A stretch of 64,000 nucleotides of DNA from Kibdelosporangium aridum. Lineage in GTDB: Bacteria > Actinomycetota > Actinomycetes > Mycobacteriales > Pseudonocardiaceae. Shown here one piece after another: positions 26,067-34,101 of the stretch (positions are counted from its first letter, which is position 1; each line of letters opens with the position of its first letter). The stretch spans positions 124,001 to 188,000 of the forward strand of contig NZ_FWXV01000012.1 of assembly GCF_900176515.1 (NCBI RefSeq). Reading direction: 5' to 3'. Made by a program: the position numbers and the translations under genes. The notes beneath the pieces were generated by a model, which saw only the letters and a list, made by a program, of their open reading frames with translations, was not told the DNA's origin and did no database searches.

Positions 26067-26951
26067 ATGCAAGACCTGAGCGCGATCATGGGCGAGCGGC
26101 GGCAGCTGATCAACCTGGCGTACCGGCTGCTCGGCTCTCTCGCCGACGCCGAGGACGTCGTGCAGGAGACGTACGCGCGCTGGTACGCCATGTCCCGCGA
26201 GCAGCAGGAAGCCATCGATTCCCCGGGCGCCTGGCTGACCAAGGTCGCCAGCCGGATCTGCCTCGACCTGCTCGGCTCGGCGCGGGCCCGGCGCGAACGG
26301 TACGTGGGCGAATGGATCCCGGAACCCGTGCCCGACCGCACCGAGTGGTCGACCGTCGACCCGGCCGACCGGGTCACCCTCGACGAGTCGGTCAGCATGG
26401 CGTTCCTCGTCGTGCTCGAATCGATGACCCCGGCCGAGCGCGTCGCGTTCATCCTGCACGACGTCTTCCGGTACCCCTTCCCGGAAGTGGCGGAGATCGT
26501 CGGCCGCACCCCGGCGGCGTGCCGTCAACTGGCCACATCGGCACGCCGCCGCATCGACGCGTCACGGGCTCCGGCGACATCCCCAGCCCAGCGCGCCGAC
26601 ATCGTCCGGGACTTCGCACAGGCGTGGCAGGCCAAGGACATCAACGCGCTCATCGGACTGCTCGATCCCAACGCCACGGCGATCGGTGACGGTGGCGGCC
26701 TGGCCACCGCCGCACCGCACCCCATCCACGGCGGCGTCGAGATCGCGCATTACATGGCCGATCTCGCAGGCAAAGCACCCGGCGCGATCTTCTTGGAGCG
26801 CACCGTCAACGGCCAGCCGGGCCTGGTGATCCAGTACGAAGGCACCATCGCGGCGGTGCTGGCGTTCGACGTGGCGGAGAGCCGGATCAAGCACATCTGG
26901 GCCGTGCGCAACCCCGAGAAACTCCGCCCATGGACAGAACAACGCCATTGA
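26067..26951 (+). CDS. ECF41/SigJ-type RNA polymerase sigma factor with C-terminal SnoaL-like domain
   Basis: This is a 294-aa protein. Region sigma2 (about 8-75) shows LINLAYRLLGSLADAEDVVQE; sigma4 (about 110-165) shows MTPAERVAFILHDVFRYPF and EVAEIVGRTPAACRQLATSARRR. A C-terminal NTF2-like domain (about 175-290) follows. In ECF41 sigma factors this domain modulates activity in place of a separate anti-sigma factor. The ATG at 26067 has AAGGGA 6 bases upstream. A GTG at 26034, 5 bases after the -10 box, could be a leaderless start adding 11 residues. The DoxX operon is divergent and shares the promoter signature. Confidence 0.92.
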   Translation: MQDLSAIMGERRQLINLAYRLLGSLADAEDVVQETYARWYAMSREQQEAIDSPGAWLTKVASRICLDLLGSARARRERYVGEWIPEPVPDRTEWSTVDPADRVTLDESVSMAFLVVLESMTPAERVAFILHDVFRYPFPEVAEIVGRTPAACRQLATSARRRIDASRAPATSPAQRADIVRDFAQAWQAKDINALIGLLDPNATAIGDGGGLATAAPHPIHGGVEIAHYMADLAGKAPGAIFLERTVNGQPGLVIQYEGTIAAVLAFDVAESRIKHIWAVRNPEKLRPWTEQRH

Positions 26952-26957
26952 CTTGCC

Positions 26958-28277
26958 GTGGCGGTGCGGGTGGCGAAGCATCGGGGTGTGAGCTCTGAGT
27001 TTCGGACGATCCCAGGCCCGGTGCCCACGCCGCCGAACGGCAACCTGGCCGATATCGCGGCGGCGGGCGGACTGCACACCTTCCAGCTGGAACTGCACGA
27101 ACGGTACGGACCGGTCGCGCGCTTCGATTTGCCTGGCACGCGAGTGGTGTCGGTCGCCGACCCCGAGTTGCTCGCGGCCACGTCACGGATCAACCGGCGG
27201 CCGCAGGAGCTCTTCGAGTTCCTGTCCCCGCTGTTCGAGGCCGGGAACCTGCAGACGATCGGGGAGGACGAGCACGTGCCGTGGCGGCGGTTGTTGCTGT
27301 CCGCCTTGGGAAATCACCGGTCGCACGAAGCGCATTTCGGCGAGTTCACCCGGCTCACGCTTGATCTGGCTGATCGATGGGCCGCCCATGCCGGCGAGAT
27401 TTCGCTGCAGGAAGAGCTCAGCGAGCTGTCGTTGCGGCTGATCGTCGAGTTCGCGATGGGCAGCGAGGTGGGATCGGCGCAACGGACCAGCACGGCGTTC
27501 CGTGACCTGATCGCCGAGTACTTGGGCCGCCAGTACGGCTCGGAGTTCTCCGAAGCGCACGCGGCCGAGATGCTGGCACACGTTCGCCGGACGATCACCG
27601 GGATCCTCGACGCGGGACAGCCGGGCGCGGGCCTGGTGACCATGCTGGCCGAGTCGGGCTGGGATCCGGCGCGGATCAGGGACACCGCACTGGTGGTCGT
27701 GATGGCCGGGTACCACACGTCCGGTGTGGCGGTGTCCTGGGCGCTGCACCTGTTGGCGCACCATCCCGAAGTCGCCCAGCGGCTACGGGACGAACTGGAT
27801 CGCGTGCTCGGTGACCGGCCCGCGCCGGCGTACGACGAACTGAAGTCCCTCGACTACCTCGAACGCGTTGTGAAGGAGGCGATGCGGCGCTATCCGCCCG
27901 GCCCGTACGCGGCCCGCGAACTTCCCGAGGACCTCGTGCTGGACGACTATCTGATCCCGGCAGGAACCACGTTGATGTACCCGATCTGGGCGATCCACCT
28001 CAATCCGGCGTATTGGCCCGAGCCGGAACGATTCGATCCCGATCGGTTCACCGCCGCGGAGGCGCAGCGACGGCCGAAGTTCGCGTTCATCCCGTTCGGG
28101 TTCGGGCCACGCAGCTGCGAAGGAGCCGCACTGGCGATGGTCGAGATCAAACTCATGCTCGCGGTCCTGGTGAAGCGCTTCGACTTCGTGCCTGTGCCGG
28201 GGCATGAAGTCACGCCCGTCGAACGATTCGTGTTGTGGGCACAGGACGACATCAGGATGACGGTCTCACCGCGATGA
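26958..28277 (+). CDS. Cytochrome P450
   Basis: This is a 439-aa P450 (slightly less if it starts at the GTG at 26988). The I-helix oxygen site reads VMAGYHTSG (A-G-x-x-T variant with His), the K-helix ExxR is EAMRRYP, and the haem loop FGFGPRSCEG carries the axial Cys. The N-terminus has no membrane anchor, so it is a soluble bacterial class I enzyme needing ferredoxin and reductase, neither of which is adjacent. It lies 6 bp after the sigma factor gene and may be co-transcribed. Substrate unknown; the ExxR neighbourhood (PPGPYAARELPEDLVLDDY) resembles CYP102/CYP4-like bacterial fatty acid or terpene P450s rather than the CYP107 macrolide type. Confidence 0.92.
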   Translation: MAVRVAKHRGVSSEFRTIPGPVPTPPNGNLADIAAAGGLHTFQLELHERYGPVARFDLPGTRVVSVADPELLAATSRINRRPQELFEFLSPLFEAGNLQTIGEDEHVPWRRLLLSALGNHRSHEAHFGEFTRLTLDLADRWAAHAGEISLQEELSELSLRLIVEFAMGSEVGSAQRTSTAFRDLIAEYLGRQYGSEFSEAHAAEMLAHVRRTITGILDAGQPGAGLVTMLAESGWDPARIRDTALVVVMAGYHTSGVAVSWALHLLAHHPEVAQRLRDELDRVLGDRPAPAYDELKSLDYLERVVKEAMRRYPPGPYAARELPEDLVLDDYLIPAGTTLMYPIWAIHLNPAYWPEPERFDPDRFTAAEAQRRPKFAFIPFGFGPRSCEGAALAMVEIKLMLAVLVKRFDFVPVPGHEVTPVERFVLWAQDDIRMTVSPR

Positions 28278-28606
28278 GCCGGAAAACCGTTCCTTACCAG
28301 GGCCCGCAGGATGCTCGGAGATCTCGTCGGCTGCCTTCTGGTCGTAGCTCGCCAATCGATGATCGACGCGGCAGAGGCGCCTCGGGCCAGCGTGGTTCGG
28401 CCAGCATGTCATCGCTGAGACGACTTCGCTGCCCGTGCTCGTCCTCTGCTGCCATTGCCGTGGGTCCTTCCGGCCGATACGCCAGCACGTGTGGCTCCGT
28501 TCGCGCTAGTCGACTGGTGCACGGCACATCGTCTGCGGCGTACGCGAGCGCCCGCCAGACGGAAGTCCGCAGTCTTCGGGCTGCGGACCGGCGGGAGCGG
28601 ATGCGA
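28278..28606. other. 329-bp gap with a terminator-like hairpin
   Basis: No convincing gene is seen. Short open frames on both strands have no family features. An 8-bp perfect stem (28565-28572 with 28581-28588, loop TCTTCGGG) lies 18 bp beyond the stop of the convergent LAL regulator and probably terminates its transcript. Confidence 0.6.
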
Positions 28607-30949
28607 TCAGGTTCGCTGATGTGAACCGTGTGACCGCTGTGCGGTGACCCAGGCAGCGACCGCGGCGCGACGGGTGACGCCGAGTTTGGCGAACAGCGAC
28701 TGGATCACGCCTTCGATGGTCCGTGTCGAGAGGTACAGCTTGGCAGCGATCTCCTTGGTGGTGTGGCCGTCGGCGATGAGCAGCGCGACCTCCAGCTGCC
28801 GCTTGGACAACCCGTCGATGCTGCTCTCCGTGGTCGGCACGCCCAGTTTCAGCGCGTGTGCGAGGAAATCCTCCGAGTTGCCGCGGGCGAGCGCCGCCCC
28901 CCGTTCGTAGGCGGCGGCGTAGTCCGCCTCGTCGAGCAAGGCCAGCATCGATTTCCTGGCTTGGTCCCGTAGCCGCCGCATCGGGGCCAGGCCGCCGATC
29001 GTGATGCCACTGTCCTTCTGCAGCTGCTCAGCTCCGCCCTGCAGCTCAACCGCCTGCCGTGCCGCGGTGTCGTCCAGCTGCAGCAATGTGATCAGGGATG
29101 CCATCGCCCAGCTCATGCCCTCGACCGACCACAATGTCCCCCACTTCTCCCGCAGGGTGATCTGCCGGGACAACGCTTCCCGCATGTACCCGAACGCCGT
29201 CCTGGGATCGCCGTGCACCAGCGGCGTCAGGCCTTTCGCCCACAGCGCCCAGCTGATCGCCCATTCGGCGCCGCTGGCCTCGGCGTTGACCAGGTTCTGG
29301 TCGGCGAGCTGCGCGTCGGCGGGCGTGCCGACCAGTCCGCCTGCGATCGCCGCGAGCAGTTCGGCCATCGCGTGCTCGCCCCGGAAGCCTGGGCCTGCCG
29401 CGGCGAACTGTGCGCACGCCTGCTTGAGCAGCGGAACTGCTTGCTCGGACTCGTCGGCGAACAAGGCATGCGAACCGGCGAAGAACGTCAGCGGCGGAAC
29501 TTCGTGACCGCCTGCCTGTCTTGCCAGTTCCCGGCACAGCTGAAGACATTTGGTCGCACCGGCCTGATCACCACGGCACAACAGGTTGAACCCCAGCAAC
29601 GCGGTGACGCCGATGCGTTCCGGCCCGACCGGCAGGTCCGCGAGCGTGAGCATCCGGTGCAGCAGTTCGTTGCCGTCGTTGAGCATTCCGAAGAAGAACC
29701 ACGCGCGCGCCCTGGTCAGGTTGAACTGGATCTCCAGTCCGACTGGGACAGTCTCCGGCGCGGTGGCGCAGTGGTTGACCGCTGCGCGGAAGTTGTGCAG
29801 GTCTGACCGGATCTGGTTGAGCCACCGCACTTCGTCCGGGCTGAACCACGAAGTCGCGGCCGCCTCGGCCATTTGTCTGAAATACGCGCAATGCGCCGCT
29901 CGGATCCGGGGTTCCTCGCCGCTGTCCGCGAGTCGGCGCAACCCGTACTCACGGATTGGCTGCAGTTGCCGGTACCGGCCGCCCGAGGCGGCGGCCACGA
30001 GCGACTGCTGCACCAGTTCGCCCATCAGGTCGACCACGTCCTCGCGCGCGATGCCGCCGCCGGAACACACGGCTTCCACCGCGTCGAGGTCGAAGCTGCC
30101 GCCGAAGACACTGATCCGGGCGAGCAGCACCTGTTGTGCTGGGGTGCAGAGGTTCCACGACCAGTCCAGCACGTGGTGCAGCGTCTTGTGATGCGGTTGC
30201 ACGCCTCGGCTCGACCGGGCGTTGGCGGCGCTGAGCAGACGGCCGCCGCCCAGCCGCTCGAGGATCTTCGCCGGGGACAGGCCGCTGCCCAGCCGGACCG
30301 CGATCAGTTCAAGGACCAGCGGCAAGCCCGCGGACCAGCGCACCAACTCGGCAAGCGACTCCTCGTCGGCGAATGCGTCCGTCACAACACATCCGGCCGC
30401 TCGCATCCGGTCGACGAGCAACGTCATCGCCTCGGAGTGTCCACTCTGGTCAACAGCGGTCAGCGACAGCGGAGGCACCTGAACCAGGTGCTCGCCGGCC
30501 ACACCGAGATACGACCGGCTGGTCGCCATGATCCGCAGGCTCGGTACATCCTCGATCAGGCCGCCGACGAGCTCGCCGACCTCTTCCCACAGGTGCTCGC
30601 AGTTGTCCAGGATCACCAGGACCTCACCGCGGCTGCGCAGGTGCTCGACCAGTCCTTCGTACGCAGGCCGCGCGGAGTGGTCGACCATTCCCAACGCCGC
30701 GGCCATTTCCCGCTCGACAGCGCCCGCTTCGGCCACTTCCACCAGCCGTACGACCGCGACCGCGCCGAAAGAGCCGCCGTGGCGCCGCTTCAGCTCAGCG
30801 GCGAGCCGTGACTTGCCGACCCCTCCGGGCCCGACCAGAGTGACCAGTCTGGACCGGCACAAGAGGTCATGCAGGTCGGCCAGGAGCCCGTCGCGTCCGA
30901 CGAAGCTGGTCAGCCCACTCGCGAGCTGATTGCGTCCCGCGCCGCGCAT
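28607..30949 (-). CDS. LAL-type LuxR regulator with NB-ARC ATPase
   Basis: This 780-aa protein starts at an N-terminal STAND ATPase: Walker A VGPGGVGKSR (about 40-48), Walker B VLVILDNCEHL (about 111-120), and ATSRSYLGVAGEH. A helical TPR-like region spans about 350-690, then a C-terminal LuxR HTH (about 710-775: LSKRQLEVALLIADGHTTKEIAAKLYL). It belongs to the LAL/MalT-like class that binds a ligand and ATP, oligomerises and activates transcription, often in pathway-specific control. It faces the divergent GntR gene. Targets cannot be read here; the neighbouring P450 is a candidate. Confidence 0.92.
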   Translation of the reverse strand: MRGAGRNQLASGLTSFVGRDGLLADLHDLLCRSRLVTLVGPGGVGKSRLAAELKRRHGGSFGAVAVVRLVEVAEAGAVEREMAAALGMVDHSARPAYEGLVEHLRSRGEVLVILDNCEHLWEEVGELVGGLIEDVPSLRIMATSRSYLGVAGEHLVQVPPLSLTAVDQSGHSEAMTLLVDRMRAAGCVVTDAFADEESLAELVRWSAGLPLVLELIAVRLGSGLSPAKILERLGGGRLLSAANARSSRGVQPHHKTLHHVLDWSWNLCTPAQQVLLARISVFGGSFDLDAVEAVCSGGGIAREDVVDLMGELVQQSLVAAASGGRYRQLQPIREYGLRRLADSGEEPRIRAAHCAYFRQMAEAAATSWFSPDEVRWLNQIRSDLHNFRAAVNHCATAPETVPVGLEIQFNLTRARAWFFFGMLNDGNELLHRMLTLADLPVGPERIGVTALLGFNLLCRGDQAGATKCLQLCRELARQAGGHEVPPLTFFAGSHALFADESEQAVPLLKQACAQFAAAGPGFRGEHAMAELLAAIAGGLVGTPADAQLADQNLVNAEASGAEWAISWALWAKGLTPLVHGDPRTAFGYMREALSRQITLREKWGTLWSVEGMSWAMASLITLLQLDDTAARQAVELQGGAEQLQKDSGITIGGLAPMRRLRDQARKSMLALLDEADYAAAYERGAALARGNSEDFLAHALKLGVPTTESSIDGLSKRQLEVALLIADGHTTKEIAAKLYLSTRTIEGVIQSLFAKLGVTRRAAVAAWVTAQRSHGSHQRT

Positions 30950-31045
30950 TCTGGTGATTAAAGCAGACCGTCACTCTTCGCAACGACGGTCGACGCTCAG
31001 GCTGTCGTCTCTTCGCCACCGAAGTAGCCTTGTTAACATTGCGAC

Positions 31046-31708
31046 ATGGCTGAGCACGGCAAGGTCGCTCCAGCCCGGCGCCGGGGCCTGGCTGACGAGG
31101 TCGCGGACCGGATCCGGGATGCCGTTTTCAGCGGCGCCTACCCGCCAGGGAGCCAGCTGCGCGAAGTGGAACTGGCCGAGGCACTGGGCGTGAGCCGCGG
31201 CCCGGTGCGCGAAGCCCTGCTCCGGCTGGAACGCGAAGGCCTTGTCCGCAGTGAGTGGCACCGCGGGTCGACCGTGACGACCTTGTCGAGGCAAGACGTG
31301 TCCGAATTGGACAGCTTGCGCGGTGCGCTTGAGCATCTCGCCGTAGGTCATGTCATCGCCCACGCCTCCGAAGCGGACATCACGGCGATTGAGGACGCGG
31401 CTCGACGAATGGAACGCGCCGCGGACGAGCACGAGATGGTGCGTTGCGACATCGAATTCCACGACGCCGTTTACGCCGCCGCGCACCACCAACGCCTCCA
31501 GGACGCCTGGTACGCGATTCGCTCGCAGGTTCATCTGTTCCTGTTGACCCGCGTCGGCCTCAACTCCGACGACTACCTGTCGACGATTCCCGACGAGCAC
31601 CGTGAACTCGTCGCAGCCCTACGCGCCCGTGACACCGAGGCGGCCCTTGAGCTTTTCGCTGTGCATCGCCGTCGTGCCTTCGAAGTGCTCACCAAGGACA
31701 TCAGATAA
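31046..31708 (+). CDS. GntR-family regulator, FCD (FadR) subgroup
   Basis: This 220-aa protein has an N-terminal winged helix (about 10-75: ADRIRDAVFSGAYPPGSQLRE, ELAEALGVSRGPVREALLRLEREGLV) and an all-helical FCD effector domain (about 90-215). The FCD metal-site pattern is visible: D in CDIEFHDAVY, H in HHQRL and H in DEHRELVAAL. Such proteins bind small carboxylates or metabolites. TGTTAACA at 31031-31038, 7 bp before the ATG, is a palindrome that could be an autoregulatory operator. The gene's 3' end overlaps the convergent M56 gene by 8 bp. Confidence 0.9.
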   Translation: MAEHGKVAPARRRGLADEVADRIRDAVFSGAYPPGSQLREVELAEALGVSRGPVREALLRLEREGLVRSEWHRGSTVTTLSRQDVSELDSLRGALEHLAVGHVIAHASEADITAIEDAARRMERAADEHEMVRCDIEFHDAVYAAAHHQRLQDAWYAIRSQVHLFLLTRVGLNSDDYLSTIPDEHRELVAALRARDTEAALELFAVHRRRAFEVLTKDIR

Positions 31709-32585
31709 CGAGGAAACTCAACGGTGTTGAGACCAGCACCAAGCCGGTGACCAAGGCCAACCATCGGGTTGTGATCGGCAACGGGCGCCGGTGATGGGTG
31801 ATTCGTTCGATGCGCGCCAAGACGGCTTCGTTCACGCCCAGCGCGCCGGGCGGCGGACTGACCGCGCCGAACCGGCTCAACGCTGACGCCAGTGACGTGG
31901 GTTGCTGCCGCTCGCAGGCACCTTCGTCAGCTCGCATCTCCACAAGCAGAGCCACGGCCTCGACGGCGCGGCTGACCATGCGGCTTCTTGGCGCGAGACG
32001 GCGCAAAGCGGCGAAAGGCAGTAGCACAAGGTCGTGACGTTCCCGCATGTGTGTTTGCTCGTGGGCCAGAACGGCGGCCAATTGATCCGGAGTCAGTGAT
32101 TTCAGCGCACCGGAACTGAGTACGACCTTGCCGCGGATCCCAGGCAGGCAGTAAGCCACGGCCAACGGGTGATCCAGGATCAACGCCCCAGGCGCCGCGG
32201 CATCCTGGCGCGCGACCAGTCCCAGCAGGTCGCGGTGTCTGCGGCGGAGACGTGACACGCTGATCCACGACACCGCCAACGCGGCCAGCACAGCGACAGT
32301 GAGCCCGATACCGGCGACGAGCATGGCAAGGTGCAGGGTGGTGAATCCCTCGGCGGGCTCGGTGCCGAGCCATTGACCAAACGCTTGCGGGATGTCCTTG
32401 CCGTAGGGCGCCAGTCCAATCGCGACCAACGTACCGACCCCGCAGAGCAGCCATGTCAACGTGAGCATCTGCCACAGCGCGATACCGACGCGAGGAGCAC
32501 GCCACACCCATTGCGCCCGCGCCAACGGCCCGATCGCACAGGTGCAGATCACGAGGGTGATCACCAAGTGCAGCGCTGCGTTCAT
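31701..32585 (-). CDS. M56 (BlaR1-type) membrane zinc peptidase
   Basis: This 294-aa protein has about four membrane helices (near 5-25, 38-58, 88-110 and 275-292) and a cytoplasmic zinc protease motif HEQTH (H175-E176-x2-H179) after LTPDQLAAVLA. It resembles BlaR1/MecR1 proteases but lacks the C-terminal penicillin-binding sensor domain, as usual in actinomycetes. Its ATG overlaps the BlaI stop (ATGA), so repressor and protease form a classical signalling pair in which the protease inactivates the repressor. The signal is unknown. Confidence 0.9.
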   Translation of the reverse strand: MNAALHLVITLVICTCAIGPLARAQWVWRAPRVGIALWQMLTLTWLLCGVGTLVAIGLAPYGKDIPQAFGQWLGTEPAEGFTTLHLAMLVAGIGLTVAVLAALAVSWISVSRLRRRHRDLLGLVARQDAAAPGALILDHPLAVAYCLPGIRGKVVLSSGALKSLTPDQLAAVLAHEQTHMRERHDLVLLPFAALRRLAPRSRMVSRAVEAVALLVEMRADEGACERQQPTSLASALSRFGAVSPPPGALGVNEAVLARIERITHHRRPLPITTRWLALVTGLVLVSTPLSFLVI

Positions 32586-32947
32586 TTCTTGCCCTTGCGC
32601 TGCTTCTCCGCCAACGCTTCGCTGATCACTCGCGCTTCCGGCGTGCTGACCGAACGGACGAAGTGCGTCAACGCGGCGTCGCGATCGCCAGTGAGGGACA
32701 AGGCGTCCAGCATCAGGTGGGCGATGTAGCTCTCGCGGCTCTCGGTCGGCCGGTAGTACCACGCCCGGCCGTCCAGGTGCCGCTGCACAAAGCCTTTCTT
32801 GGTCAACCTGTTCAGCACTGTCATGACTGTCGTATAGGCGAGATCACGGTCAGCAAGGGCACGGGCGACATCGCGGACAGCCACCGGCTCCGGCCGGTCC
32901 CAGAGCACTTCCATCACGGCCCGCTCGAGCTCGCCAAGCGTGTTCAT
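32582..32947 (-). CDS. blaI: BlaI/MecI-family repressor
   Basis: This 121-aa winged-helix protein has LGELERAVMEVLWDRPEPVAVRDV at the start and DLAYTTVMTVLNRLTKKGFV as the recognition helix, followed by a dimerisation tail. BlaI proteins bind short dyads of the TAC/GTA class as dimers and are released after cleavage by the partner M56 peptidase encoded next. An ACTAC-N8-GTAGT dyad lies 9 bp upstream of the ATG, consistent with autorepression. A related element lies upstream of the neighbouring ccsB gene. Confidence 0.92.
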   Translation of the reverse strand: MNTLGELERAVMEVLWDRPEPVAVRDVARALADRDLAYTTVMTVLNRLTKKGFVQRHLDGRAWYYRPTESRESYIAHLMLDALSLTGDRDAALTHFVRSVSTPEARVISEALAEKQRKGKK

Positions 32948-32955
32948 GACGCAAT

Positions 32956-32973
32956 ACTACTAGCCGTCGTAGT
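32956..32973. promoter_or_regulatory. Probable BlaI operator
   Basis: ACTAC (32956-32960) and GTAGT (32969-32973) form a dyad with 8-nt spacer between the BlaI start and the end of ccsB. TAC/GTA half-sites match known BlaI-family operators. Confidence 0.65.
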
Positions 32974-33836
32974 CATTGCACGCCAGCGTATGAGTGCAGA
33001 CCGACAGCCACCAGGTTGACGAAGAACAGGTTGAACAACACGATCACCAGTCCCGCGATGTTCACCCACGACGCCCGTCGCGTGCGCCACCCCGAGGTCG
33101 ACCTGGCGTGCAAGTAGGCGGCGTAGCAGACCCACGAGACGAACGCGACCGTCTCTTTCGGATCCCAGCCCCAGAACCGGCCCCACGCGGCCTCGGCCCA
33201 GATCGCACCGCTGATGATCGCGAACGTCAGCGTGACGAACCCGAAAACACCGCTGCGGTAGGCCAGTTTGTCCAGGAACTGCGGCTGCGGCAGCCTGACC
33301 CGCCGCTCCGGCCGGTATTCGCTGACCAGATGCAGAGCGCTGGTCACACCGGACACCAGGAAGACACCACTGGCCAGCACCGCGGCGGCGACATGGATGG
33401 CGATCCAGTACGACCGCAACGCCGGCTGCAACCCGGCAGCCTCGGTGTACAGGAAATTCCCAGCGACGAACAACAGCAGCGCGACCGGTAGCACCACGAA
33501 AACCGCCACCCGCTCCGGCCGATGCCTGCGCACGACGTACAACCACGTCAGCACTGCCGCCAAACCAACAGCCGACAGGTACTCGTACATGTTGCCCCAC
33601 GGCAAACGCCCTACCGACAGTCCACGAAGGACTACCGAAGAGGCGTGCACACCAGCGCCGAGAACCGTCATCGACAATCCCATGCGCTCAACGCGTTCCC
33701 TCGGCCTGCGAGCCGAGGCAACCCGCCCAGCCGCGACCGGGCGGCGCGCCAGCACGTACTCGGCCGCGTAGAGAAACGCTGCCAGCATGTAAATGCCGAT
33801 CGCGCTGGTGAACAACCAGTCACTCACCACTGCCAT
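32973..33836 (-). CDS. ccsB: CcsB/ResC-type cytochrome c biogenesis protein
   Basis: This 287-aa membrane protein has about eight hydrophobic helices. The tryptophan-rich haem-handling signature AAWGRFWGWDPKETVAFVSW (about 212-231) and flanking His residues (near LHLVSEY and GLHSYAGV) mark the CcsB family. CcsB works with CcsA/ResB-type partners in system II to deliver haem to apocytochrome c. No ResB or thioredoxin gene is adjacent, and the only CcdA-like sequence nearby (40203-40541) is broken, so this is an isolated copy. A BlaI-like element lies at 33864-33897, just upstream of the start. Confidence 0.92.
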   Translation of the reverse strand: MAVVSDWLFTSAIGIYMLAAFLYAAEYVLARRPVAAGRVASARRPRERVERMGLSMTVLGAGVHASSVVLRGLSVGRLPWGNMYEYLSAVGLAAVLTWLYVVRRHRPERVAVFVVLPVALLLFVAGNFLYTEAAGLQPALRSYWIAIHVAAAVLASGVFLVSGVTSALHLVSEYRPERRVRLPQPQFLDKLAYRSGVFGFVTLTFAIISGAIWAEAAWGRFWGWDPKETVAFVSWVCYAAYLHARSTSGWRTRRASWVNIAGLVIVLFNLFFVNLVAVGLHSYAGVQ

Positions 33837-33863
33837 GGTCGCATCTCCGAGGGACGCCGCGAG

Positions 33864-33897
33864 TACTACGACGCGTAATCCTACAACGTGTAGTAGT
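33864..33897. promoter_or_regulatory. BlaI-like operator upstream of ccsB
   Basis: TACTAC (33864-33869), CTACA-ACG-TGTAG (33881-33893) and an overlapping GTAGT (33893-33897) give nested dyads 28-61 bp upstream of the ccsB ATG. The half-sites match those before blaI, suggesting co-regulation. Confidence 0.6.
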
Positions 33898-33928
33898 CGG
33901 CGCTCACGGCGCCATCGGCAGAGACGAT

Positions 33929-34081
33929 TTACCGCCTGCCAGGAACCGGCGGCCGCAGCGTGACGGTCCCGGTAGCGGCCATGCCCAGCAGAGTTTGGCC
34001 ACCGGCCAGCTCAAGCACATCCTCCGTCACCACCGGCACAGCAGACGGAACGACCTCGCGGATCCGATGGTCGCCTGCGCT
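33929..34081 (-). pseudogene. Possible 3' fragment of a lost gene
   Basis: On the minus strand 51 codons read without stop from just after a TGA (34082-34084) to a TAA (33929-33931), with protein-like codon bias and a plausible C-terminus (VTEDVLELAGGQTLLGM). There is no good start or ribosome-binding site, and I do not recognise a family. It may be the tail of a deleted gene, or chance. Confidence 0.3.
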
Positions 34082-34101
34082 TCACCCGGTGCGTCAAGGA
34101 G

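Noticed and set aside
28294..28527. Small minus-strand gene in the P450/LAL gap
   Set aside because: Arg/Pro-rich translation without a start signal, family resemblance or usual codon pattern.
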